Source of the DNA: JAHEEL01 sp942491345
GTDB taxonomy: Bacteria > Actinomycetota > Acidimicrobiia > Spongiisociales > UBA5794
Direction of reading: 5' to 3'
Assembly: GCA_942491345.1 (NCBI GenBank)
Contig: CALOAN010000020.1
Location: 434,001-498,000, forward strand
Length of the DNA: 64,000 bases
Shown one piece after another: positions 53,417 to 62,883 of this stretch (its first letter is position 1; every line of letters starts with the position of its first letter). The notes under the pieces are model-generated. The model ran no database searches and was not told the DNA's origin. It was given only the letters and a program-made list of their open reading frames with translations. The position numbers and the translations under genes are program-made.

Positions 53417-54589
53417 CTAACCAGTGGCGGTCCAGATGAGGCGCACTCGACCATCGACACTGTGATCGGGGTTGGCGGCAGTGATATCAACAATCCTGCT
53501 CTCGTGCGACCAATCGGGTTGGTGCCAGACCAGCGGAACATCGTCCGGCCGGTCTGCTGTGGTGAGAACGAGGAACCGTCCATCGAAATCGGCTAGTCGC
53601 TCCTCGGCTGGACTATCGGCTCGGAAGACTTCGGCTCCGGTCCCGAGGTCGAGCACAACCACTTCGCCTTGAATGTTGCGGGACCCTTCGAGCCAGTCCT
53701 CGTACGGCACATCGTCGTATTCGGGGCAGGGCCACTTGTTGTCGGGTCGGAATCGGTAGGCAAGCAAGTGTCCATCGGGAGACACATGGGCACCCAGCTC
53801 GCATGGGGTCCAGTCGGGGAACTCGTCCCAAACGGCAGGGCACGGGTACGGGTTGGCAGGGATGTCGATTTCTCCACCGGAGGAATCCCAGAATGTGATA
53901 CAGATGTTGGTGCGACACGAGCCACTGTCGAAATGGTCGACCCCGACGAAGAGGCCACCACCGTACGAGCTGGGGAACAACCCGTAGTCGCCGTCCCCGG
54001 CACAAACCACGAAGTCCTCGGGGTCACCGGTTTCCAGATCATGGACCCGAATCGGGTGCGGGCACCAATCCTCAGCGTCGTCGAATCGCCACACTGCGAG
54101 GCGACCGTCGAGGTTGATGAACCCCCCCGAGCCTCCCGCCGGATAGCCTACTGGCTCGCTGGCACCTGAGGGCAGACGCCAGATCCCCGGCACCTCTGAA
54201 AGCCAGTGGTAGGAGAACAGCAATCCACCGGCACCGTCACTCCACACCGAAGTGACCGGTTCGTCGACAAGCTGTGTCTCCCCACCGCTCGTCACCTCGA
54301 TCGCACCGAACGAGCCATAGCGGAAGAACGGTGGAAGCTGCGGAGCGGCAACCGTTGCTGGTGAAACAGGCACCGTGGTTGATGTGCTCGTCGTGGCGGT
54401 CGCTGTCGTGGTCGGCGCATCGGCAACGGTCGTCGAAGACGTTGCTGCGAACGTCGTGCTGGAAGGCATCACTTGGGTGGTTGCGATGCTTGACGCAACA
54501 AGCTCCCCGGGATCGACGGCCGGATCGTTGTCGCCGCAAGCCGCCACGCCCACAACGACCAACACCACCAGGAGCGTCCACCATCGCAT
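53417..54589 (-). CDS. Thr-rich lipoprotein, 390 aa, propeller-like
   Basis: ATG 54589 with GGAGG upstream (GGAGGCTGCACATG). Signal MRWWTLLVVLVVVGVAAC, Thr/Ser linker to about 80. The globular part has repeated W/D-containing strands (VTSVWSDGAGGLLFSYHW, GGFINLDGRLAVWRFDD, LGAHVSPDGHLLAYRFRPD), suggesting a PD40-like beta-propeller. Six to eight Cys (for example GSCRTNICITFW, NPYPCPAVWDEF) suggest disulfides, so it is exported. No enzyme motif is seen. Confidence 0.75.
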   Translation of the reverse strand: MRWWTLLVVLVVVGVAACGDNDPAVDPGELVASSIATTQVMPSSTTFAATSSTTVADAPTTTATATTSTSTTVPVSPATVAAPQLPPFFRYGSFGAIEVTSGGETQLVDEPVTSVWSDGAGGLLFSYHWLSEVPGIWRLPSGASEPVGYPAGGSGGFINLDGRLAVWRFDDAEDWCPHPIRVHDLETGDPEDFVVCAGDGDYGLFPSSYGGGLFVGVDHFDSGSCRTNICITFWDSSGGEIDIPANPYPCPAVWDEFPDWTPCELGAHVSPDGHLLAYRFRPDNKWPCPEYDDVPYEDWLEGSRNIQGEVVVLDLGTGAEVFRADSPAEERLADFDGRFLVLTTADRPDDVPLVWHQPDWSHESRIVDITAANPDHSVDGRVRLIWTATG

Positions 54590-54653
54590 GTGCAGCCTCC
54601 ACCCGACAGTGTCACCCCATACGTCTCAACGGGTCAAGAGCCAATCCCACGAC

Positions 54654-54679
54654 CGTCCATATCCGGCACTATGCACGGC
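54654..54679. repeat. Island palindromic repeat, copy m (covarying arms)
   Basis: CCGTCCATA, centre TCCGGCAC, right arm TATGCACGG. The C-to-T change in the left arm is matched by G-to-A in the right arm, so the pairing is kept at that position. Confidence 0.7.
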
Positions 54680-54716
54680 CGCGGTTCGCTGTTCGGGTTC
54701 GACAGGATGGGCCGCT

Positions 54717-55424
54717 GTGTGCGAGAGTTGGGGTGTGGGTGAATCTGATCTGACCGGGTTGCATCTCGATGTCTATATGACGCGGGATGGTCCGTGGAAT
54801 CCGGATCACGGTGACCTTGAGATTCCTGGGGGTTGGGAGTTCTTGCCGTCAGGTGATGCGTTCGTGACACGGAGGGTGAAGGCGGCAGGAGTCTTCTGGG
54901 TGGCGTGGCGTCCGCGTGGTCGGAGTCGGCCGCATCGCCGCAAGCTCGGCCTGTGGGCACCGAAGGATGCGATTGACACCGCCGTAGCTGAGGCGGCATC
55001 GACCGAGGAGACGCGGGCGAAGCGGCGGGAGCAGGGTGCGAAGGGTCGGGAGAAGCAGGAAGCCACCTATCAGGTTGAGTTCGCTGACGCGATCCGCCGG
55101 TTCCTCGCCTTCACACCCGAACATGCCGGCCTAGCTGATGAGATCGCCACTGAGGCCGCCACCAGGGCTGCCGAAGTCGGGAGCGGACGAGTTGGCCGAA
55201 CCCGGACGCTCTCTCTGGATGAACGCGCCGGGTTGGCAGCTCGGGCGTTGGTCCGTCACCGGTACACCACTTACGACGACAATCTTTTCGTCGCGTCGTT
55301 GGAGGATCCGTGGGGTGAGGAGTTCTGGTATCGGGAGATCAAGGCCGAGGCACAGTGGGCGGTCGACGAGTTCTTGGACCAGCACCGGCAGGAGTCCCCC
55401 GTCGATACGCCAGAGGGCATCTGA
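54717..55424 (+). CDS. DUF2293 domain-containing protein
   Basis: 235 aa from GTG 54717; GTG 54735 is equally possible. The family pattern is clear: GWEFLPSGDAFVTRRVKAAG at the front, LGLWAPKDAI, then TYQVEFADAIRRFLAF, EVGSGRVGRTRTLSLDERAG and ALVRHRYTTYD. DUF2293 proteins are of unknown function, with a conserved basic N-terminal and helical C-terminal part. Soluble. Cargo of the island near its right end. Confidence 0.82.
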   Translation: MCESWGVGESDLTGLHLDVYMTRDGPWNPDHGDLEIPGGWEFLPSGDAFVTRRVKAAGVFWVAWRPRGRSRPHRRKLGLWAPKDAIDTAVAEAASTEETRAKRREQGAKGREKQEATYQVEFADAIRRFLAFTPEHAGLADEIATEAATRAAEVGSGRVGRTRTLSLDERAGLAARALVRHRYTTYDDNLFVASLEDPWGEEFWYREIKAEAQWAVDEFLDQHRQESPVDTPEGI

Positions 55425-55522
55425 GGCGCAGGTGGATCTCGTCTTGAAGGCGTTTCTGCCGCACACAGTTGCAACGGTGCTCAGCTTGCTGCGATCCCGG
55501 GCTGGTTGGATTGCGAATCGGC

Positions 55523-55975
55523 TCAGGGGTGCAAGCGTTCGGGTTCGCGGTGCCTTTCGGTGGCGTGAACCAGGTCGGACTCCTTTAGCGAATCCGGGAG
55601 CCGCAGTTGCACCAAGATCCTCCTGCAGAGATTCGACTCCTCAACTGTGCAGGTGAATCCCAGGCCAGTCACCTCCCTTTCGAGCTGCCCGGGTCGACTG
55701 GTGCCGCAACGCGGATCGAGTACGACCTGGTTGACAACTCTCGACCGATCCAACTTGAGCGGCGGGCGCCTGCCTATGGCGACGTCCGGATCGTCGGGGA
55801 TGAACAGCAAGCGGATCTCGCGCTCCCACTTGAACTGGCTCCGTTTGAGCATGCACGGCGCAGGGTCCATCTTGGCGGCATCTCCCTTGCGGTGGATGAG
55901 GTTGGCACCACGTTGATGGACGGTTCCACTGTCGAGATACTCGACTCTCCCGATGTAGAGGTTGCCATGACGCAT
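55523..55975 (-). pseudogene. Truncated DUF2971 family gene
   Basis: The minus frame encodes a C-terminal part resembling DUF2971: GNLYIGRVEYLDSGTVHQRG, then KRSQFKWEREIRLLFIPDD (the F-x-x-E-x-E-x-R-L core) and VVNQVVLDPRCG. The N-terminal half expected for the family, including the WSHYA-type region, is missing where the arm-type repeats of the island end begin. The opposite-strand frame over the same DNA is a shadow. Many DUF2971 proteins occur in mobile and defence contexts. Confidence 0.55.
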
Positions 55976-56008
55976 GCTCGTCGCCGCTCGTCTTGGTTGC
56001 GGAAGCCC

Positions 56009-56041
56009 TGGGCCGCTCTTGGGCCGCACCTGGGCCGCAAC
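56009..56041. repeat. Three tandem 11-bp repeats, putative right arm-type integrase sites
   Basis: TGGGCCGCTCT, TGGGCCGCACC and TGGGCCGCAAC in tandem, the same unit and orientation as the four copies at 37969-38012. About 100 bp inside the attR core. Confidence 0.82.
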
Positions 56042-56143
56042 GGGAGTGAAAACGTGAGAAATGATGCGAGACGATGAGAGGCGAAGACGCAAGCACAGCA
56101 AGGCTTTCAACCGTTTCGCCCTGGTACACAAGACCCCCCAAAT

Positions 56144-56185
56144 CGGTTTAGGAAACCGGTGCTCTATCCCCTGAGCTACGAGGGC
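56144..56185 (-). repeat. attR: 42-bp copy of the tRNA-Arg 5' half
   Basis: Identical to 37850-37891. It is the native 5' part of the interrupted tRNA-Arg, cut off after the anticodon arm. The DNA to its right should hold the original tRNA promoter. Confidence 0.92.
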
Positions 56186-56315
56186 CTATCGATAGCCTAA
56201 CTCCAAGGCCTTCCTGGCGGCTGCACGGCCGTTCCGCTGGGGCATGGCACAGCGTCGATTGAGAACCGAACCGCAGCCACCACGTTCGGTATTCGGGTTG
56301 GGTAGGGTCGTTGGG

Positions 56316-57173
56316 GTGGATACATCTGACCGGAATCCGGATGCGCTACTCGACGGCCGGGACCCGATTGGTCGCCAAGTCTCTGTCGAGGGCACGGTCC
56401 TGTACGTCGAGGAGCAGGGTTCGGGTGCAGCGGTGTTGTTGATCGGTGCTGCCGATGAGGACGCCGAGTTCTATCGGGGCATCGCTGACCGTCTTTCGTC
56501 AGGCTGCAGGGTTGTTACCTACGACCGTCGTGGCACCCGACGTAGCGGCCGGGAGGGGTGGCCGTCCGCCTCGGCTCGCCATGCTGACGACGCTGCTGAC
56601 CTGATCACCAGCCTTGGACTGGAGGGTGTGACTGTTCTGGGAGCTAGCGCCGGTGGGGTCGTCGCCCTCAGGTTGGCGCTCTGCCACCCTGATCTGGTGA
56701 GGAGTGTTCTCTGCTTCGAACCTGGCATCTTCCGATTGACCGACGAGGGAAGGAAGCTCGAGGACCAAGGCGCTTCAGCAGTCGAGCAACACCTTGACTC
56801 ACATCCAGGCGACTGGGTCGGCGCAGTCGATGCTCTCGGACGAGCAGCAGCCAGTTCCCTCGCTGACGTTTCAAGCCTGTTCAGCCCACCCATTGGACGG
56901 GAGTGGTTCTCCCAACGAGCCGATGAGAACGCTGAAGCCTTCATACGAGGTGACCTGCCCATCACCCGAGAACACTTCGATCGCAAGGCCGTAGCCGACT
57001 GCCAGGCAAACCTTCGATTCGCCTACGGCGGTTCGTCGCACCCAGTCTTTCACGGCATCGCAGCTGAACTCGCTGCCAGCCGTTCACAAGCCCCAGACCG
57101 CCTGGACGGAATGGGCCACGGCCTATTCCACCACCCTGAAACAACGGTCTCATACATCCTCGGCTGGCTCTAG
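56316..57173 (+). CDS. Alpha/beta hydrolase
   Basis: 285 aa from GTG 56316; in-frame codons reach back to ATG 56244. The fold signatures are VLYVEEQGSGAAVLLIGAAD, VTYDRRGTRRSG, nucleophile elbow TVLGASAGGVVALRLA (GxSxG as GASAG) and C-terminal His in DGMGHGLFHHPE. It resembles small esterases or epoxide-hydrolase-like enzymes; the substrate cannot be read. First gene to the right of the island. Confidence 0.85.
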   Translation: MDTSDRNPDALLDGRDPIGRQVSVEGTVLYVEEQGSGAAVLLIGAADEDAEFYRGIADRLSSGCRVVTYDRRGTRRSGREGWPSASARHADDAADLITSLGLEGVTVLGASAGGVVALRLALCHPDLVRSVLCFEPGIFRLTDEGRKLEDQGASAVEQHLDSHPGDWVGAVDALGRAAASSLADVSSLFSPPIGREWFSQRADENAEAFIRGDLPITREHFDRKAVADCQANLRFAYGGSSHPVFHGIAAELAASRSQAPDRLDGMGHGLFHHPETTVSYILGWL

Positions 57174-57265
57174 CAGCACCACTGCAAGCGGGTCTCGGCC
57201 ACCTGCGACCGTGCGGCCAATCGGCTATGTTCTCCTGCGCACTCGACGAGGAACGGGATGCCCTC

Positions 57266-58228
57266 GTGATCCACGATGAGACGATTGTCCGCACCGAGAA
57301 TCTGACGAAGACATATGACACGGTGAACGTGGTCGGTCGCCTTGATCTGGCGGTACCTCGCCACTCCATCTTCGGCTTCCTTGGGCCCAACGGTGCCGGC
57401 AAGACGACCACGATGAAGATGCTCCTCGGTCTCATTCGTCCGACCGCAGGTTCAGGAACCATCTTTGGCCTCGACATCGAGCGTGACAGCCCGAGCATTC
57501 GGTCCCGGGTGGGGTATCTGCCGCAGGAACCGCGTTTCTACGGGCACATGACGGCGCGAGAGACGCTGCGTTTCGCTGCCGGGTTCTTCTTCTCGGGTCC
57601 GAAGAATCGTGTCGAAGACCGTGTCTCGGAGATGCTGGAGCTCGTCGGACTGAGCGACAAGGGCGACCGGCCGGTCAAGACGTTCTCTGGAGGGGAGATG
57701 CAACGTCTCGGTATCGCGCAGGCGCAGATCCACGGACCCGAGTTGCTCATCCTCGACGAGCCGGCTGCCGCGCTCGACCCACTCGGCAGGCGAGACGTTC
57801 TCTCGATACTCGAGCAGTTTCGCACGACGTCGACCGTCTTCTACTCGACGCACATCCTCGAAGATGTCCAGCGTGTGAGCGACACGGTGTGCATCCTGAA
57901 CCGTGGTGAGATCGTCGCGCAGGGCCCAATCGGCACGATTCTCGCGAGCGAGGCGGAGACGTCCTACTCGGTGGAGGTTCGGGGGGACGTCGAACGGGCG
58001 AGGGCGGCGCTCCTCGCTCAGCCATGGGTCGATGACGTGAACGCTGAAGTGAGCGGAGATTCGGCCCATCTGAACATCGCGGTCTCAGACACCGAAGCCG
58101 CCGACGCTCAGATCCAACGAGTTCTCCTTGCCGACGACTCGCTCGTTGTGAGGGAGTTCAAGCGAAACAAAGCGAGCCTGGAAGACGTCTTCGTTGACCT
58201 CGTGCAAGAGGAGCGCGGCGATGCCTGA
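57266..58228 (+). CDS. ABC transporter ATP-binding protein (ABC-2 export type)
   Basis: 320 aa from GTG 57266 with GGGA about 9 nt upstream. Walker A GPNGAGKTTT, signature FSGGEMQRLGIA, Walker B LLILDEPAAALDP, H-loop YSTHILED. The C-terminal 90 residues (SYSVEVRGDVERARAALLAQ and on, ending NKASLEDVFVDL) are typical of drug- or lipid-export ATPases of the DrrA/CcmA type. It is coupled to the permease gene, with an overlap of 8 bp. Confidence 0.92.
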   Translation: MIHDETIVRTENLTKTYDTVNVVGRLDLAVPRHSIFGFLGPNGAGKTTTMKMLLGLIRPTAGSGTIFGLDIERDSPSIRSRVGYLPQEPRFYGHMTARETLRFAAGFFFSGPKNRVEDRVSEMLELVGLSDKGDRPVKTFSGGEMQRLGIAQAQIHGPELLILDEPAAALDPLGRRDVLSILEQFRTTSTVFYSTHILEDVQRVSDTVCILNRGEIVAQGPIGTILASEAETSYSVEVRGDVERARAALLAQPWVDDVNAEVSGDSAHLNIAVSDTEAADAQIQRVLLADDSLVVREFKRNKASLEDVFVDLVQEERGDA

Positions 58229-59006
58229 CTCTGGTGTGGCCGGTTTGACCCGGGTTGGTGGACGCGGGTGGCGCAGCGGTCTGTCCAACCTCATGGGTGC
58301 TGCGTTTGGTTCGTGGTGGCGAACGAGCAATTGGTGGGTGCAATCCCTGTTGTGGACGGCGGTGATCAACGGGTCGCTTGCTGTGGTCATTTGGAGCGAT
58401 ACTCCCGAGGAACTCGATGTCTTCACCCTGTACGGGGTCATGACGATGTTCGCGGCGATCGCCGTCGCCATCCTCATGCAGGAGGAAGTGGTCGGCGAGA
58501 AGCGAAGCGGCACCGCGGCCTGGGTCCTGTCGATGCCGGTGTCGAGGCCGGCGTTCTTGACTGCCAAGCTCGTTCCCAACGCGGTCGGCGTTGTTGCCAC
58601 GATGATCGCCATTCCATCGGCCGTGCTCCTCATCCAGCTGGCGCTGGCGGACGTCGAAGTCTCGATTCCGCGGTTCGCGGCCGGGGCTTCGGTTGCCGCT
58701 CTCAATCTCCTGTTCTACCTCGCGCTCACGCTCATGCTCGGAACCCTCTTCGACTCGGCCGGGCCGGTCATCGCAATCCCCCTGGCGTTCGCGTTCGGAC
58801 AGCAACTCCTGGGGAGCCTGCCAGACCTGTTGGCGCTCTTGCCATGGTCCCTGGTCGTGCCGATCAACGGGGAGGACACGAGCGTTGTGGGCGCAATCAT
58901 TTCGGGGACCCCCGGACCATCGTTCGGCGCCATCGTGACGACGTCCCTCGCGTGCGTCGTCTTCACCATCGTCGCCTACTGGAAGTGGAACCGGACCGAG
59001 CTGTAG
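58221..59006 (+). CDS. ABC-2 type transporter permease
   Basis: 261 aa from ATG 58221 with GAGGAGCG upstream. Six hydrophobic segments, beginning WWVQSLLWTAVINGSLAVVI. The E-x-x-x-G-E-K-R-S-G-T segment (QEEVVGEKRSGTAAWVLSMP) is the usual coupling region of ABC-2 permeases. Pairs with the preceding ATPase; the exported substrate is unknown. Confidence 0.88.
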   Translation: MPDSGVAGLTRVGGRGWRSGLSNLMGAAFGSWWRTSNWWVQSLLWTAVINGSLAVVIWSDTPEELDVFTLYGVMTMFAAIAVAILMQEEVVGEKRSGTAAWVLSMPVSRPAFLTAKLVPNAVGVVATMIAIPSAVLLIQLALADVEVSIPRFAAGASVAALNLLFYLALTLMLGTLFDSAGPVIAIPLAFAFGQQLLGSLPDLLALLPWSLVVPINGEDTSVVGAIISGTPGPSFGAIVTTSLACVVFTIVAYWKWNRTEL

Positions 59007-59195
59007 CTCCTGATGCGGTGCGGGAGCGGCCTCGTGACGAGTCGCATTGCGCGTCGTCCAAGCTGGAAGACACCGACGTTCCGCTGCTCCATAGTCGGCC
59101 GGGCGCAGGTCCGAAGGTTGGCGGTTTTGGCGACATGCGTTGGCGCACTGGCGTAGATTGTCGGAAGCAGCGCCGTGAGTCGAGAAGGAGCCGTC

Positions 59196-60935
59196 ATGTC
59201 ATTCGAATCGATCCCTCAGCAGATTCTCAACGCCGGGCCGGTGCGCGGTTCCGCGAACGCGTACGGCGTGCGTCGTGAAGATCAGTGGGTAATGACGAGC
59301 TGGCAGGACTACGTCAATCAGGTCAAGGCCGCGGCGCGCTCGCTGATTTCCCTTGGGATCGAGCCCGGAGAGGCGGTTGCGATCCTCGGATCGAACACGC
59401 CAGAGTGGGTCATCTTCGACGTCGCGGCTATGGCGGTGGGTGCCACACCGGCCGGCATCTATCCGACCAACGCTCCGGAGGAGTGCGCATACGTCATCGA
59501 ACACTCGAGGTCGCCGGTGGTTCTCGTGCAGAACCAGATCCAGCTCGACAAGATCCTCGCGAAGTGGGACGAACTGCCGAACCTTCGCCACATCGTGATC
59601 ATGCCAGGAACGTCCTCAGATATCGACGGTGTGATGAGCTGGGACGATTTCATCGGGCGGGGTGCGGGTGTCGAGATGAATGCGGTCGACGAACGCCTCT
59701 CGGCACTCGGGCCGCGCGACCCGGCAACACTGATCTACACGTCGGGCACCACGGGCCCGCCGAAGGCCGTGGTTCTTCCGCATGAGGCAATGGTCTCGCT
59801 GATCAAGTCGATCCATTCGTTCATTCCGCTGGATACATCGGACTCAGCCGTGTCGTACCTGCCGCTCTCGCATATCGCCGAACAGATCGTCTCGATCCAC
59901 GGTCCTGCTGTCATGGGGCTCACCGTCTACTACGAGCCGGACATCTTCCGGCTTGCCGACACACTCAAGGAGGTTCGTCCGACGGCCTTCTTCGCCGTGC
60001 CGCGCGTGTGGGAGAAGTTCTATGCCGGCGTGTCGGAGGAACTAGGCAAGGCAACGGGTGTGAAGGCAGCGATTGCCAAGCGCGCCATGTCGGTTGGGCG
60101 GCAGCACACGGCGGCGCTCGATCAGGGTGACCAGCCCGGCGGCTGGCTCGCCGCCCAGTACGGGCTTTTTGACAAGCTCGTGTACAGCAAAGCGAAGGAG
60201 GCGATGGGCCTCGACCGGTGCCGATACATGTTCTCCTCGGCGGCACCGTTGTCCCCGTCGATCGCTGATTTCTTCGCAGGTCTTGGCATGCAGCTGCTCC
60301 AGCTCTACGGCGAATCTGAGTGCACCGGCGTGTGTGCGTTCAATGAGCCGACCAAGAACAGGGTCGGATCCGTTGGTTCCGCAGTACCGGGTGTCGAGTT
60401 GGCAATCGCGGAGGATGGCGAGATACTCACGCGCGGTCCGAACGTATTCCTCGGGTACCTCCGCAACCCGGAAGCCACCGCGGAGGCCCTGAGCGACGAC
60501 GGCTGGCTCAGGACGGGTGATGTGGGCCATATCGACGACGATGGATTCTTGTTCATCACCGACCGCAAGAAGGACATCATCATTACCGCCGGCGGGGAGA
60601 ACGTCACGCCATCACTCATCGAGAGTTCGCTGCAGACGAATCCATTGATCGCGACGGTCGTGGTGATCGGCGACCAGCGCCCCTTCCTCTCCGCACTCGT
60701 GTCGCTCGATCCCGAGGCCGCAGAAGGAATGAGCGAAGACGAGATTCAGGCGTCGGTTCAGGAGGCCGTTGATTCGGTGAATTCCGCCAGTGCTCGGGTT
60801 CGGCAGCTGAAGAAGTTCGTGATCCTCGACGAACCGCTTTCGATCGAACACGGAGAGCTGACGCCTACGCTCAAGGTGAAGCGCAAGGTCGTCCGCGAGC
60901 ACTACTCCGACCAGATCGAGGCGATGTACAGCTGA
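59196..60935 (+). CDS. Long-chain fatty acid-CoA ligase
   Basis: 579 aa from ATG 59196, with AAGGAG 6 nt upstream; a GTG at 59175 is less likely. An ANL-superfamily enzyme that activates fatty acids with ATP and CoA. Motifs: LIYTSGTTGPPKAV (P-loop), YLPLSHIAEQ, LQLYGESECTG, WLRTGDVGHIDDDGFLFITD and RKKDIIITAGGENVTP. The length and the FACL-like N-terminus (WQDYVNQVKAAARSLISLG) fit the FadD15-like group. Chain-length preference is not visible. Confidence 0.92.
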   Translation: MSFESIPQQILNAGPVRGSANAYGVRREDQWVMTSWQDYVNQVKAAARSLISLGIEPGEAVAILGSNTPEWVIFDVAAMAVGATPAGIYPTNAPEECAYVIEHSRSPVVLVQNQIQLDKILAKWDELPNLRHIVIMPGTSSDIDGVMSWDDFIGRGAGVEMNAVDERLSALGPRDPATLIYTSGTTGPPKAVVLPHEAMVSLIKSIHSFIPLDTSDSAVSYLPLSHIAEQIVSIHGPAVMGLTVYYEPDIFRLADTLKEVRPTAFFAVPRVWEKFYAGVSEELGKATGVKAAIAKRAMSVGRQHTAALDQGDQPGGWLAAQYGLFDKLVYSKAKEAMGLDRCRYMFSSAAPLSPSIADFFAGLGMQLLQLYGESECTGVCAFNEPTKNRVGSVGSAVPGVELAIAEDGEILTRGPNVFLGYLRNPEATAEALSDDGWLRTGDVGHIDDDGFLFITDRKKDIIITAGGENVTPSLIESSLQTNPLIATVVVIGDQRPFLSALVSLDPEAAEGMSEDEIQASVQEAVDSVNSASARVRQLKKFVILDEPLSIEHGELTPTLKVKRKVVREHYSDQIEAMYS

Positions 60936-60951
60936 GTCCTACCATCAAGCG

Positions 60952-62883
60952 ATGAGCACCACCGCACCGTACGGCTCTTGGCAGTCGCCCGTTGGCGCGG
61001 CCGATACCGTCGCCGGCATCGTTCGTTTCTCTGATCTTCAATATGACGACGGGTCGTTGTATTGGCTTGAGTCGCGCCCTTCGGAGGGCGGGCGGACGGC
61101 CCTCGTTCGTCGCACCGACGATGGGACGATCGGAGACGTGCTGCCCGACACCGTGAACCTGCGAACGATGGCGCACGAGTACGGAGGTGGCGCGTATCGG
61201 GCCGATTCGGGAGATCTCGTGTACTCGGAGTTCACCGATCAGCGGTTGTATCGGGTCACTCCCGACGGGTCCACTACGCCATTGACATCCGAGCCTCCGC
61301 GTCCTCGGTCGGTTCGGTTTGCCGACTCCGTTCGATTGTTTGACGGATCGCTGATCGCCGTGAGGGAGAGCCACCCCGCCGAGGGTGAAGCGGTCAACGA
61401 ACTCGTCTTGATCCGTACCGACGGCACGGTTGACGTGATCGCTTCGGGATCCGACTTCTACTCCACACCACGGTTGTCCCCTGACAACACACGGCTTGCG
61501 TGGATCGAGTGGGACCATCCCAACATGCCGTGGGACGGAACTCGGCTCGTGGTCGCTGATGTCGAGAGCACTGCGGCTTGCACGGTTGTCGCAGGCGGAG
61601 ACGACGAATCGATCGTTCAACCGGAGTGGGCGCCGGACGGGACGCTCGTCTTCGCTTCCGACCGCACCGGATGGTGGAACCTCTATCGGTACGACGGTTT
61701 GGAGACGATGTCGATTCTCGAGATGGAGGCCGAGTTCGCAGGTCCGGCCTGGGTCTTCGGAGAGTCGTGGTACGGATTCCTGTCGGACGGGAGGATCGCG
61801 ACATCTTTCTACGACAACGGCCGGAGCGGGCTCGGGATCATCGATGCCGTTGGCGTCCTTGAACGAATCGAACTCGGCTTCACGGACTATGGCTATCACG
61901 TCATCACCGACGGCGACCAACGAGTCTGGTTCGTCGGCGCCCGGACGGACAAACCGTCCGCGATCGTCGCGTTCGATGCTGCCTCCGGGGCGACGTCGAT
62001 CGTCCGATCGAACCCGTCGATCGTTGATGCCGGCTACGTCAAAGAACCGCGCGTCATCAGTTTCCCCACGACCGATGACGACATCGCCCACGCCGTCTAC
62101 TACCCCCCGGCGAATCCGGAGTTTGAAGGTCCCCCCGGGGAGCGACCGCCGCTGATTGTTCACGTTCACGGTGGTCCGACGTCGAGCGTCTCACCGGCGC
62201 TTAGGCGTGAGACGGTGTTCTGGACTTCTCGTGGTTTCGGGATCGTCGACGTCAACTATCGCGGTTCGACCGGATTCGGCAGGGAGTACCGAGAGAAGCT
62301 CGAAGGCGAGTGGGGTGTCGTTGATGTCGACGATGCCGTCGCGGCTGCCGAGTACCTGGCTTCCATCGGCGAGGTTGACGGCGATCGGCTCGCCATCAGC
62401 GGCGGGAGCGCGGGTGGGTATACGACTCTTGCGGCGCTTGCGTTCCGCGACTCGTTCGCTGCCGGGGCGTCCTACTTTGGCATCGCCGACCTCGAGATGC
62501 TCATGGGTGACAGCCACAAGTTCGAATCTCGATATGAGACCCGCCTGATCGGCACCGACCCGGTCGTGTGGCGGGAACGGTCGCCGATCCACTCTGTTGA
62601 GCAGATCAGCGTGCCGGTGGCACTGTTCCAGGGGCTCGAGGACAAAGTAGTTCCACCGAACCAGGCCGCCGTCATCGCTGAGGCGCTTGCGGATCGTGGC
62701 ATTCCGTATGTGCACATCGAGTTTGAGGGGGAGGGCCACGGGTTCCGCAAGGCAGCAAACGTGATCCGGAGCCTCGAGACCGAACTGGCCTTCTACGGCT
62801 ATGTCTTTGGCTTCACCCCGGCCGGGGACGTATCCGATGTGGATCTCGGACCAGGGATCCCGAACGGCGACGCCGATGGGTGA
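60952..62883 (+). CDS. S9 family peptidase (prolyl oligopeptidase-like)
   Basis: 643 aa, no signal peptide. The N-terminal 370 residues form a beta-propeller (VRFSDLQYDDGSLYWLESRP and later blades). The catalytic alpha/beta-hydrolase domain has ISGGSAGGYTTLAA (Ser), GLEDKVVPPNQAA (Asp) and FEGEGHGFR (His); HVHGGPTSS forms the oxyanion loop. S9C-type acyl-peptide hydrolase or dipeptidase activity is likely. Begins 16 nt after the acyl-CoA ligase gene. Confidence 0.93.
   Translation: MSTTAPYGSWQSPVGAADTVAGIVRFSDLQYDDGSLYWLESRPSEGGRTALVRRTDDGTIGDVLPDTVNLRTMAHEYGGGAYRADSGDLVYSEFTDQRLYRVTPDGSTTPLTSEPPRPRSVRFADSVRLFDGSLIAVRESHPAEGEAVNELVLIRTDGTVDVIASGSDFYSTPRLSPDNTRLAWIEWDHPNMPWDGTRLVVADVESTAACTVVAGGDDESIVQPEWAPDGTLVFASDRTGWWNLYRYDGLETMSILEMEAEFAGPAWVFGESWYGFLSDGRIATSFYDNGRSGLGIIDAVGVLERIELGFTDYGYHVITDGDQRVWFVGARTDKPSAIVAFDAASGATSIVRSNPSIVDAGYVKEPRVISFPTTDDDIAHAVYYPPANPEFEGPPGERPPLIVHVHGGPTSSVSPALRRETVFWTSRGFGIVDVNYRGSTGFGREYREKLEGEWGVVDVDDAVAAAEYLASIGEVDGDRLAISGGSAGGYTTLAALAFRDSFAAGASYFGIADLEMLMGDSHKFESRYETRLIGTDPVVWRERSPIHSVEQISVPVALFQGLEDKVVPPNQAAVIAEALADRGIPYVHIEFEGEGHGFRKAANVIRSLETELAFYGYVFGFTPAGDVSDVDLGPGIPNGDADG

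Noticed and set aside
55607..56077. Plus-strand 156-codon gene at the island end
   Set aside because: The minus frame has the DUF2971 core pattern, and the plus frame is its complement without recognisable features.
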